This document shows positions 1 to 9,847 of a DNA stretch of 64,000 nt, in pieces. The stretch spans positions 1 through 64,000 of the forward strand of contig NZ_FMAT01000003.1 of NCBI RefSeq assembly GCF_900094805.1, read 5' to 3'. How positions within the stretch are numbered: the stretch's first letter is position 1; each line of letters starts with the position of its first letter. The translations under genes and the position numbers were made by a program. Source of the DNA: Arthrobacter sp. NIO-1057. Its GTDB lineage: Bacteria > Actinomycetota > Actinomycetes > Actinomycetales > Micrococcaceae. Under the pieces are notes generated by a model, which saw only the letters and a program-made list of their open reading frames with translations, ran no database searches and was not told the origin of the DNA.

Positions 1-69
1 CACGGCGGTGAACGCGTCGTGGTGTTCTGGGGTGGGGTTCCCTGGTGTGGGGATCGTTGTTTCGGACAT
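1..69 (-). CDS. N-terminal fragment of an unidentified protein, cut by the window edge
   Basis: Reading leftward from an ATG at 69-67, 23 codons stay open to the window edge (MSETTIPTPG then Pro/His-rich residues). No domain can be recognised in so short a piece. The start codon lies inside one arm of a perfect 10-bp inverted repeat (65-74 / 93-102). DUF222/13E12 HNH-endonuclease genes of Arthrobacter often begin in such AT-rich palindromes, so that family is one guess, not a call. No clear Shine-Dalgarno sequence precedes the ATG. Confidence 0.4.
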   Translation of the reverse strand, partial: MSETTIPTPGNPTPEHHDAFTAV

Positions 70-102
70 ATTCTTATTCTATGCCTGTTACTAGAATATG
101 TC
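65..102. repeat. Perfect 10-bp inverted repeat over a start codon
   Basis: GACATATTCT (65-74) pairs exactly with AGAATATGTC (93-102), with 18 bp between. The left arm contains the start codon of the leftward partial gene. This suggests an operator or an element-associated palindrome. The rest of the interval, 103-248, holds no gene that I can support. Confidence 0.55.
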
Positions 103-248
103 TTCGATTATTTGGTTGCGGGTGGATAACTTTTAGAACACGGTGATGTGACAGGTCAGGGGCGGGTTGACGGGGTGTTCAAGGCTGAAAAAGCAGGACG
201 GCGCGCGAGCCAAGAGGTCGCGGAGTTCGTAGGCGCACGCGCCGGAGG

Positions 249-1712
249 TCAGCCTTGATGCATGGGCCGATCGCCAGCCTGACCGGGTTGCTCGGCGATG
301 ATTTGCACTTCCAGACCCTGGTGATCGTAGAGCTTGCCATCGATCAGGTGATCGCCGTCGGAGAGGGCTTCGAGTTGGTACTTGTAGATGGTGCGCTGGG
401 AGATTTTCTTCTGGCCCCAGGACAGTTCGTTGAAGATGATGTTCAGCAGAACGGCCATGATCGTCGCCGAAGAAATGCTCGACTGGAAGATAGTGCCGAC
501 CCAGTTAGGGAAGGCCGCGTAGAAGTCAGGCTTGACCATCGGGATGCAGCCAAAGGCCAGCGAGGTCGCGATGATGAGCATGTTGAAGTTGTCGTCCTTG
601 GCCTTAGCCAGGGTGCGGATTCCGGCGGCTGCCACCGAACCGAAGAGCACCACTCCTGCGCCGCCGAGCACCGGTTGCGGGATGGAGGCGATGACGCGGC
701 CGAGGACCGGGAGCAGGCCGAGGATGACCAGGATGCCACCGCCGGCAGCGACCACGAAGCGGCTCTTAACCCCGGTGATCGCGACGAGTCCGACATTTTG
801 CGCGAAGGCGGACTGGGTGAAGGTGTTGAAGACTGGGGCGACCGTGGATGAGAGCATGTCGGCGCGCAGGCCGTTGGCGATGCGGCGCGAATCCACCTTT
901 GAACCTGTGACTTCGGCGACGGCGAGCATGTCAGCGGTGGTTTCGGTGTAGGTCACCAGGATGACGATCAGCATCGAAATGATGGCGCTGAGGTTAAAGA
1001 TCGGCAGGCCAAAGGCAAAGGGGGTCGGCACCGCGAAGATTTCGCCGTTAAGCACTTGAGAGAAATCGGCCATGCCCATGAAGACCGCGACCAGGGTGCC
1101 TAGGGCGATGGAGAGCAGGATCGAGAGGCGCGAAAGCGCGGGGACCCCGGATTTGGACAGTGCCAGCAGGATCACCAAGGTGATGGCCGCCAGCGCAATG
1201 TTTTTCATCGACCCGTAGTTTTCGCCGGCCGCGCTGCCGCCCATGGCCCAGTCAGCGGTGACCGGGAAGAGTGAGACGCCGATGATGGTGATGACCACGC
1301 CGGTGACCACCGGCGGGAAGAAGCGCAGGAGTTTTGCGAAGAATGGGGCGATCACGATGCCGATCGCTCCGGCGGCGAGCACCGCGCCAAAGACCGCGGG
1401 CATGCCACCGTCGGCGTTGAGGATCGCGATCATGGTGGCGACCCCGGAGAAGGAGGTGCCTTGCACCAGGGGAAGTTGGGCGCCAAAAAACGGGATGCCC
1501 AGGGTCTGCAGGATGGTGGCCAGCCCGCCGATAAACAGGCAGCAGGCCACCAGCACGCCTACCTGGGCGGTGTCCATGCCGGCGGCGTTGCCCATCACCA
1601 GTGGTGGAGCGATGATTCCGCCGTACATGGTCAGTACGTGTTGGAAGCCGTAGGCCACGGTGCGGCCAGGGCTTAAGCGTTCGTCTTCGGGTCTTGCACT
1701 GATGGCAGTCAT
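249..1712 (-). CDS. NCS2-family nucleobase permease (xanthine/uric acid type)
   Basis: This 487-residue integral membrane protein should import a purine base with protons across the cytoplasmic membrane. Near the N-terminus it has the NCS2 hallmark QHVLTMYGG, followed by about 14 hydrophobic segments and the conserved QNVGLVAITGVKSR stretch in the middle. Length and motifs fit the xanthine/urate branch (UacT, PbuX, PucJ/K) better than the uracil branch, but the substrate cannot be fixed from sequence. It lies 71 bp downstream of the molybdopterin oxidoreductase on the same strand. Its ribosome-binding sequence (GAAGAGG before ATG) sits inside a perfect stem-loop, so translation or readthrough may be controlled there. 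Confidence 0.85.
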   Translation of the reverse strand: MTAISARPEDERLSPGRTVAYGFQHVLTMYGGIIAPPLVMGNAAGMDTAQVGVLVACCLFIGGLATILQTLGIPFFGAQLPLVQGTSFSGVATMIAILNADGGMPAVFGAVLAAGAIGIVIAPFFAKLLRFFPPVVTGVVITIIGVSLFPVTADWAMGGSAAGENYGSMKNIALAAITLVILLALSKSGVPALSRLSILLSIALGTLVAVFMGMADFSQVLNGEIFAVPTPFAFGLPIFNLSAIISMLIVILVTYTETTADMLAVAEVTGSKVDSRRIANGLRADMLSSTVAPVFNTFTQSAFAQNVGLVAITGVKSRFVVAAGGGILVILGLLPVLGRVIASIPQPVLGGAGVVLFGSVAAAGIRTLAKAKDDNFNMLIIATSLAFGCIPMVKPDFYAAFPNWVGTIFQSSISSATIMAVLLNIIFNELSWGQKKISQRTIYKYQLEALSDGDHLIDGKLYDHQGLEVQIIAEQPGQAGDRPMHQG

Positions 1713-1719
1713 CGGGGGT

Positions 1720-1768
1720 CCTCTTCGGTGGGGTTGCTGTTAATTCTCCCGTATCACCACCGAAGAGG
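1720..1768 (-). promoter_or_regulatory. Stem-loop that sequesters the permease ribosome-binding site
   Basis: CCTCTTCGGTGG (1720-1731) and CCACCGAAGAGG (1757-1768) form a perfect 12-bp stem with a 25-nt loop, between the oxidoreductase stop and the permease ATG at 1712. Read on the minus strand, the second arm contains the GAAGAGG Shine-Dalgarno of the permease. The hairpin could be a partial terminator for the upstream gene, a translational switch, or both. No long U-run follows it. Confidence 0.5.
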
Positions 1769-1783
1769 CCGACAAGCCCTGGG

Positions 1784-4105
<2,322 letters not shown>

Positions 4106-4162
4106 GAGACCCTCCTGTGTGTAACGCGACCGGTACTGATATCCAGATCGCATATTACAAGG

Positions 4163-4993
4163 CTACGCCCTGTTGACCCGATGCGCATGTGTATATATGT
4201 TCACGCTAGAACTTCTGGAGAACGCTGCCAAGGTCAACCCGGTTTCTTCAGCCAAATCCACAGCCAAGGACGAGGGGGCACTGACCGCGGTCAGTACTCC
4301 GATCCCTGCCATGGCCGCCTTTTGCACCAGCTCAAAGGACGCCCGACCTGAAACCTGCAGCACTGTATCCTTCAGCGGCAACATCCCGGCACGCAGCGCC
4401 GCGCCGATCACCTTATCTACCGCATTATGCCTTCCCACATCCTCGCGCAGGATCAACAATTCACCAGTGGTGGAAAACAGTCCCGCCGCGTGCACTCCCC
4501 CGGTGGCAGAGAACAGCTTCTGGGATTCGCGCAGGGTATCGGGCAGATCCAGTAGGGTCGCCAGCTCGATCATCCCGGTCTGCGCATCCAGGGCGAACCC
4601 GGCCTTTTTACGCACCTCGTCGATCGAATTGGTGCCACAGATCCCACAGGCCGAACTGGTCACCACATTGCGGGACTTGGCCAGATCCGGCGGGGTGGCC
4701 CCGGGCCCGAGCTGCACCTCGATCACGTTGAACGTCTGGTTGCCTTCTTCGTCGGTGCCGGCGCAGTAGCGTAGCGAGAGCAGCTGATCGGACTCACGGA
4801 TCACCCCTTCGCCGACCAAAAAACCTGCGACCATATCAAAGTCGTCGCCCGGGGTGCGCATGGAGGTGGTGTAGGAGGTGTGCCCGAAACGGATTTCCAG
4901 CGGTTCCTCGCCGGCCAGTTTTTCCTCGCGCACCCGCCAGCCACCCTCGCGGGTTGCACGGATAATGCGACGGCGAACGATCTTACGGCCCAT
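4163..4993 (-). CDS. fdhD: Formate dehydrogenase accessory sulfurtransferase FdhD
   Basis: FdhD passes sulfur from the cysteine desulfurase to the molybdenum cofactor of formate dehydrogenases. The 276-residue protein carries the essential CGIC loop (Cys116 and Cys119), the conserved EDVGRHNAVDK stretch and QVSGRASFELV, all typical of the family. Its length is normal. An AAGGAG lies 7 nt before the ATG. It is the first gene of a pair with the FdhA-like enzyme downstream, its presumed client. The next gene upstream, a BCCT transporter, ends 74 bp away on the same strand, so the transporter, fdhD and oxidoreductase could be cotranscribed. Confidence 0.93.
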   Translation of the reverse strand: MGRKIVRRRIIRATREGGWRVREEKLAGEEPLEIRFGHTSYTTSMRTPGDDFDMVAGFLVGEGVIRESDQLLSLRYCAGTDEEGNQTFNVIEVQLGPGATPPDLAKSRNVVTSSACGICGTNSIDEVRKKAGFALDAQTGMIELATLLDLPDTLRESQKLFSATGGVHAAGLFSTTGELLILREDVGRHNAVDKVIGAALRAGMLPLKDTVLQVSGRASFELVQKAAMAGIGVLTAVSAPSSLAVDLAEETGLTLAAFSRSSSVNIYTHAHRVNRA

Positions 4994-5067
4994 CTACCTG
5001 CTCCTTGCGGTGCGTTTGGATACTCTGGCCAATACTCGCACACCGCTGGCAAAAACTGCGTGTCGAC

Positions 5068-6696
5068 TTATTCCTCGGTCACTGTTGCGACCACCGGTAG
5101 GCGCGTGTCGCTTCGCAGCTCACGCATCAGCGAGATCCCCAGCAAGGTCACGATGACCGTGAAGGGAACAGCCGAGAGGATCGCGGCTTGCTGAAGTGCT
5201 TCGAGACCACCGACCAGCAGCAGGACGATCGCGCAGACACCGGTCAGCAGCCCCCAAACCATGAGTATCGGGCGCTTGGGATACATATTGCCTCCCGAGG
5301 TCAGGGTTCCCAACACGTAGGTATTTGAATCCGCCCCGGTAATGAAGAACAGCACCACCAGGATGATCGTAAACGCGGACGTCACTTCCGGTAGGGGCAG
5401 TTCGGCCAGCATGGCAAAAAACGTGCTGTTCGTATCTTGCAAAGTCGCCTGCCCGATCTGCGAGTGGCCGCTCATCTGCTGATGGATCGAGGTGCCGCCA
5501 AAAATGCTGAACCAGACGCTGAAGACCAGGGACGGGACGCCCATCACGGCAAAGACAAATTCACGAATGGTTCGACCCTTAGATATTCGTGCCAAGAAAA
5601 TGCCGACGAAGGCACCCCAGCTCAACCACCAGGCCATCATGAAGTAGGTCCACCACTGCATCCACTGCAGGTCTTCAACACCCGAGGGAGTCAGCAACGC
5701 CACGGCAGGAAATTCGCCCAGGAACTGGCCCATGGAACGGAAATAGATGTTGGAAATGAATCCGGTGGGACCGGAGACCAGGACAAAGATGCCGATCACC
5801 GCGGCCCCGATCATGGTGCCCTGGCTGAGCCATTTAATGCCCTTGCCCACCCCGGAGAGTGCCGAGAGGGTGAACACTATGGTCACCCCAGCAATGATCA
5901 CGATCTTCACGAACAGGTCGGTGGGGATCCCGAAAAGGCTGTTCAGACCCTCGGCGACCTGCGAAGCACCCAAGCCCAATGAAGTAGTCGTGCCGAAAAG
6001 CGTGGCCAGCACGGTGAACACGTCAATGATCTTGCCGAGCCACCCGTCCATGGATTTGCCCAGCACCGGACGCAGCATCACCGAGACGAGACCCGAGTTG
6101 CCCCGGCGGTGCGTGGAGTAGGCAATAGCCAGGCCGAACACGCCGAACAATGCCCAGGCATTGGGGCCCCAGTCGAAGTAGGAGAATTGCAGGGCCAGTA
6201 CCGCCGCGTCCATGGTTTCGGGTTCGGCTCGGCCATGCGGTGGAACCATGAAGTGGCTCATGGGTTCGGCCGCGCCGTAGCTAATGAGCCCAATGCCCAT
6301 CACGGCGCCGAGAATCATCGCGATCCACGCCCAGGTGGTGAATTCGGGACGATCCGCATCCTTGCCCAGCCGGATGCCTCCGTACCGGGAGAAGGCTAGG
6401 AAGAGCATCAGGACGATACAGCCGAGCGTTACCAACAGGTAGCTCCAGCCAATGTACTGTGCCGACCAGGTGGAGGCTCCGGACATCAGTGCGTTCAGAC
6501 GCTGTGGCGCGATGGCGGCCCAGAGTACAAACACCACGATCAACGACAGCGAGATAAACAGGACGCTGCCCGGACGCTGAAGTCGCTTGTAGACCTGTTT
6601 CGATTCGTTCTTGTCGGCGGCGCGACGCAAGGTGCCACCGGTGAGCGTGGGGCCTTTGTGCGGCCCTTCTTGCTTTTCGTTGATTTCGGTACTCAT
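5068..6696 (-). CDS. BCCT-family transporter (betaine/choline/carnitine type)
   Basis: This membrane protein of about 542 residues has 12 hydrophobic segments and should take up a quaternary ammonium compound. The tryptophan-rich BCCT signature is clear in WWLSWGAFVGIFLARISKG, as is ITGADSNTYVLGTLTSGG further on. A GTG lies 9 nt upstream in frame, but I prefer ATG at 6696 (MSTEINEK). It starts only 37 bp after the SnoaL-flavin reductase fusion ends, on the same strand. It therefore probably belongs to the GntR-controlled catabolic unit, and its substrate class is a clue to the compound degraded there. An osmoprotectant role is the alternative. Confidence 0.9.
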   Translation of the reverse strand: MSTEINEKQEGPHKGPTLTGGTLRRAADKNESKQVYKRLQRPGSVLFISLSLIVVFVLWAAIAPQRLNALMSGASTWSAQYIGWSYLLVTLGCIVLMLFLAFSRYGGIRLGKDADRPEFTTWAWIAMILGAVMGIGLISYGAAEPMSHFMVPPHGRAEPETMDAAVLALQFSYFDWGPNAWALFGVFGLAIAYSTHRRGNSGLVSVMLRPVLGKSMDGWLGKIIDVFTVLATLFGTTTSLGLGASQVAEGLNSLFGIPTDLFVKIVIIAGVTIVFTLSALSGVGKGIKWLSQGTMIGAAVIGIFVLVSGPTGFISNIYFRSMGQFLGEFPAVALLTPSGVEDLQWMQWWTYFMMAWWLSWGAFVGIFLARISKGRTIREFVFAVMGVPSLVFSVWFSIFGGTSIHQQMSGHSQIGQATLQDTNSTFFAMLAELPLPEVTSAFTIILVVLFFITGADSNTYVLGTLTSGGNMYPKRPILMVWGLLTGVCAIVLLLVGGLEALQQAAILSAVPFTVIVTLLGISLMRELRSDTRLPVVATVTEE

Positions 6697-6733
6697 GGCT
6701 CTCACACTTCGTTGGTTTTCAGGAATCTTCCGG

Positions 6734-7708
6734 CTATAGGGCGCTTAGTTCGGCACCGTCGTAGAACCGTCCGGCCTTGTAGACCATGGGTTCAAGGGCA
6801 GCCACCTCGGAATGCTTGACCTTGGCGATGAACACCGTGTGGGTCTTGGCTTGGAAGCGTTCTTTGATCTCTGCTTCGATGGAGGCTGCCGAGCCGTCCA
6901 GCAGCGGGCTGCCGTTCGGCCCCTGATGCCAATCCAGGTTGGCGAACTTGTCATCACCCTTGGAAGCGAAGGTGCCTACGGTGTCACGTTGCCCGTTGCT
7001 CATGATGTTGATGCCCAGATGGGTGGATTTGAACAGCGATGCATAGGTGCTGGTGGTCTTTTGTACACAGACCAGCACCAGTGGTGGTTCGAGCGAAACC
7101 GACACGTAGGAATTGGCGGCCAGCCCGCGAGGTTTGCCGTGTTCGTCCATGGTGGTCACCACGGTGACCCCGGTGATGAATTGGCGGTTGAAGCCTTTGA
7201 GTTCGTCGAGATTCGGCACGCCGGACAGATCATCGACGACCACTTCATCGTCCGCGGACTCAAAAGCTGACTTGAGCGAGGGCACGCCGACGTCTTCGAG
7301 TAGTTCGCTTTGGTCCCAGGTCACCTGCTCGGTGATGATTTTGCCGTCCTGGATCTGAATAAGGTTCGAACCCCGGGTTTCTACGGTGTTGCCGGTGGCC
7401 GGTACGCCCTGTAGGTCGTTGATGAATGTTCCGGTGGTGTGCCAGAAGATCGCGATGGACTGTTCGTTCTCGTCCACGAGCAGGTGGTCAATGGTTGTTA
7501 CCAGGTCAGGGAAGGCTTCACGCACCGCCATGATCTCGGTCTTGAGCTCTTTGAGGCTCGTGATGTTTTTGGATTTTTTGCTGATGCGTTGGAAGTCTGC
7601 GTGGAAGATCTCGTCGAGGGCGTCGACGCGACCCTGATCCCAGGCTGCCTCCCAAGCGTTAACTAGTGATTCTTTGAGGGGCTGAAGTGAATTTACGATT
7701 TGTTGCAT
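6734..7708 (-). CDS. SnoaL-like/flavin reductase fusion protein
   Basis: This 324-residue protein has two parts. Residues 1 to about 150 look like a SnoaL/NTF2-type ester-cyclase fold (NAWEAAWDQGRVDALDEIF, IFWHTTGTF). Residues about 165-324 are a flavin reductase domain of the FMN-binding split-barrel type (RQFITGVTVVTT, LEPPLVLVCV, HLGINIMSNGQ). The reductase half should supply reduced FMN to the luciferase-like monooxygenase of the divergent operon. The SnoaL half may act on its product or hold the complex together. The ATG overlaps one of the three GntR operators, and no Shine-Dalgarno is visible, so the mRNA may be leaderless. BCCT follows downstream. Confidence 0.82.
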   Translation of the reverse strand: MQQIVNSLQPLKESLVNAWEAAWDQGRVDALDEIFHADFQRISKKSKNITSLKELKTEIMAVREAFPDLVTTIDHLLVDENEQSIAIFWHTTGTFINDLQGVPATGNTVETRGSNLIQIQDGKIITEQVTWDQSELLEDVGVPSLKSAFESADDEVVVDDLSGVPNLDELKGFNRQFITGVTVVTTMDEHGKPRGLAANSYVSVSLEPPLVLVCVQKTTSTYASLFKSTHLGINIMSNGQRDTVGTFASKGDDKFANLDWHQGPNGSPLLDGSAASIEAEIKERFQAKTHTVFIAKVKHSEVAALEPMVYKAGRFYDGAELSAL

Positions 7709-7843
7709 GCAAGAAATGCTAGCAAAGCTTGTGATCCAGTCAACACATTTTTAATCATTCTCTTAAATCTAGCGGATTCATGCAGATTGAAAAGATTTCT
7801 GTTGCATACAAGAAGATCTGTGGTTAGAGTTCTTGTATGCAAG
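7702..7843. promoter_or_regulatory. Three-copy GntR operator array over two divergent start codons
   Basis: The near-palindrome TTGYATRCAA occurs three times: TTGCATGCAA (7703-7712), TTGCATACAA (7802-7811) and TTGTATGCAA (7833-7842). The last two form an exact 13-bp inverted repeat, TTGCATACAAGAA / TTCTTGTATGCAA (7802-7814 / 7830-7842). The first copy covers the ATG of the flavin-reductase fusion and the third covers the ATG of the GntR gene. This layout fits autoregulation and coordinated repression of both arms by the FCD-type GntR protein encoded here. Confidence 0.7.
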
Positions 7844-8532
7844 AGAGTTCACCTGTGGGATCAAAAACCACCAGCGCCCCAGAAACGCCACTGCTGGCCC
7901 GACTGCGCCAAATGATCGTCACCGGGGTTGTTCAGCCTGGCGACTTATTGGCTGAGACGGCCCTGGCCCAAGACTTTGAGGTCAGTCGCACCCCCATTCG
8001 CGAGGCCTTAAAGCAGCTGGAGCGCGAAGGGTTGGTCGAAGTACGTGCCAGGGTCGGCACCTTCGTCAGGAAACCTACCCAGCGCGAAATTCACGAGATG
8101 TTCTCACTGAAAGAAGCCTTCGAAGGATTAGCCGCAGGCCTGTTGGCCAGGAGGGGCGAGGTGCCCGAACTAGAACAGCTCAAAGAAAATGTTGCCCGCA
8201 GCCGCCAAGCGGTTGAACGCGGTGACGCCGAGCTCTATTCGCACCTGGTCCACGAGTTTCACAGCACCCTGGTCGCCGGGGCAGACAGCAGAAAACTGTC
8301 CGAACACTACGACCTGTTGATGAACCAGCTGGCCTATCATCGCATCGTTTCGCAGACCCTGAGTCTGCCCGGGCGCTTGCAGAACTCTCAAGACGAGCAC
8401 CAAGCAATTATCGACGCCATCAGTTCCAAGGATCCGTTGACCGCGGAGCTGGTCATGCGCAGACATGTGAATGCTTCAAGCCAATCGGCGGCCCTGGCCG
8501 CGCTTAAAGAAGACGAAGAACACCCGGGATAG
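7837..8532 (+). CDS. GntR-family regulator, FadR/FCD subgroup
   Basis: This 231-residue DNA-binding regulator has an N-terminal winged helix (GDLLAETALAQDFEVSRTPIREALKQLEREGLV, split here as LAQDFEVSRTPIREAL) at about 38-75. A helical FCD ligand-binding domain follows from about 90 to 220, with the conserved HEFHSTLV and HQAIIDAI metal/ligand histidines. It probably represses the divergent arms until an intermediate or substrate of the pathway binds. Its ATG lies inside the third operator copy and lacks a Shine-Dalgarno, which suggests leaderless, self-controlled expression. The catabolic genes start 51 bp downstream in the same direction. Confidence 0.9.
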   Translation: MQESSPVGSKTTSAPETPLLARLRQMIVTGVVQPGDLLAETALAQDFEVSRTPIREALKQLEREGLVEVRARVGTFVRKPTQREIHEMFSLKEAFEGLAAGLLARRGEVPELEQLKENVARSRQAVERGDAELYSHLVHEFHSTLVAGADSRKLSEHYDLLMNQLAYHRIVSQTLSLPGRLQNSQDEHQAIIDAISSKDPLTAELVMRRHVNASSQSAALAALKEDEEHPG

Positions 8533-8583
8533 CCCGGCGTAGCCCCACACTAGCCACACCATCGCGACTTAAAGGAAGAGTAG

Positions 8584-9252
8584 ATGAATGCTCCACTGGC
8601 CCAACCACCGCAGCTCATTGACTTGAGCAGCAGATCGACGCTTGATGACTACCAGGACGTGGCCCAAGCCATCGGTTTGCGCAAGATCTCGTGCACGGTC
8701 GAAGAAGTTCCGCACCACGAGCTAGGTGTTATCACCCGCGCGATTGCCACCGCGGTGATCCCCAATCCTTGGCTCGGCACCGGCACCTCGCAGGATCTGT
8801 CCGAACGAACCGAAGCGATCGCCCCCTTGCTGGCCAAGTTACTGGCAGATCGCCTACTGGATGCCTTAGGTGGCGCAGACAAGGTGGAGGCCTTCGGCAA
8901 GGCCGCACTGGTGGGTAGCGATGGGGAACTGGAACATGCCGGAGCTTTGATCCACACGCCGTTCTTTGGCAACCTCTTGCGTGAAGCCCTCGATGGCAGC
9001 TCGATCATTTGCTTTGTCGACGGCCGCGGTGTTCCCGGTGAAACCCTGCGTGTGCCGATGTGGCACAAGAGTGCGGCGGCGACCCGTACCCACTACCAGA
9101 CGCTCGAACTCTTTTTGCCCGATGCACCACATGCCGGAGAAATTGCCGTCATTGCCGCAGCGTCGAGTGGGCCCAGGCCACACGCGCGGATCGGCGATCG
9201 AAGCACCGACCGCACCATCACTTCCGAAATATTGAAGGGAATCCAACTATGA
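8584..9252 (+). CDS. DUF1185/AA_synth (PF06684) family protein, first copy
   Basis: This 222-residue cytoplasmic protein belongs to the 'amino acid synthesis' family, whose first structures showed a chorismate-mutase-like fold without a settled reaction. Family marks visible here are VIPNPWLGTG, EAFGKAALVGSDGELEHAGAL and the C-terminal DAPHAGEIAVIAA. GGAAGAG precedes the ATG by a normal distance. Its stop overlaps the start of a second family member (ATGA). Compared with the second copy it has about 35 extra N-terminal residues. Tandem paralogues in one operon suggest a hetero-oligomer, with a role in handling an intermediate of the ring-cleavage-type pathway, but the reaction is unknown. Confidence 0.85.
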   Translation: MNAPLAQPPQLIDLSSRSTLDDYQDVAQAIGLRKISCTVEEVPHHELGVITRAIATAVIPNPWLGTGTSQDLSERTEAIAPLLAKLLADRLLDALGGADKVEAFGKAALVGSDGELEHAGALIHTPFFGNLLREALDGSSIICFVDGRGVPGETLRVPMWHKSAAATRTHYQTLELFLPDAPHAGEIAVIAAASSGPRPHARIGDRSTDRTITSEILKGIQL

Positions 9253-9800
9253 ACTACCGCAAGCTCGTGACCATTGTCGAAGAAACTGCCACCGAAGGCG
9301 GCCGTGTAGTGGATCCGGTGGCACGCGTGGCCATTGTCGCCGCCGTGATTGAGAATCCCTGGGCCGGCCAGGGGTTTGTCCAGGACCTGAACCCAGTCAT
9401 CGATGCGGTCGCTTCGGATCTTGGCGCACTGCTGGCCCCGCGGGTGATCGAAGCCCTCGGTGCCCCGCTCGAAGCCTACGGCAAGGCGGCCATCGTGGGT
9501 CTGGATGGCGAGATTGAGCATGGATCGGCGTTGATCCACACCTTGAAGTTCGGTAATCACTTCCGCGACGCGGCCAAGGCCACGACCTTGTTGCCCGCCG
9601 TGGAAAAGCGTGGTCCGGCCGGGGTGCAGTTTGATATCCCACTCAAGCACTTCACCAATGCCACGATCCGTTCGCACCACCAGAGCGTCGAGGTCAAGAT
9701 CGCTGATGCCCCGCATGCTGGCGAAATCCTGATCGCCCTGGCCGGCGCCACCCGTGGTCGCCCACAGGAACGTCTGGCCGCGCTGAGCACCGAGCAGTAA
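9249..9800 (+). CDS. DUF1185/AA_synth (PF06684) family protein, second copy
   Basis: This 183-residue paralogue of the preceding gene shares ENPWAGQGFVQDL, EAYGKAAIVGLDGEIEHGSALIHT and IADAPHAGEILIALAG. I place the start at ATG 9249 (MNYRKLVTIVEE), which overlaps the stop of the first copy. The frame is open farther upstream, but that part merely shadows the first copy. Translational coupling through the ATGA overlap suggests the two products are made in equal amounts and may assemble together. No catalytic assignment is possible from the sequence. Confidence 0.87.
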   Translation: MNYRKLVTIVEETATEGGRVVDPVARVAIVAAVIENPWAGQGFVQDLNPVIDAVASDLGALLAPRVIEALGAPLEAYGKAAIVGLDGEIEHGSALIHTLKFGNHFRDAAKATTLLPAVEKRGPAGVQFDIPLKHFTNATIRSHHQSVEVKIADAPHAGEILIALAGATRGRPQERLAALSTEQ

Positions 9801-9847
9801 CACCGAACAGCAGTACCAAACAGCAGTCGGAAGGAAGCGAAACAAGC

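Noticed and set aside
255-951. Rightward open frames opposite the permease gene
   Set aside because: They mirror the codon bias of the NCS2 gene on the other strand, have no domain and no ribosome-binding site.
9060-9248. Longer upstream start for the second DUF1185 gene
   Set aside because: This part overlaps the first copy out of frame, and the ATG at 9249 has the family N-terminus.
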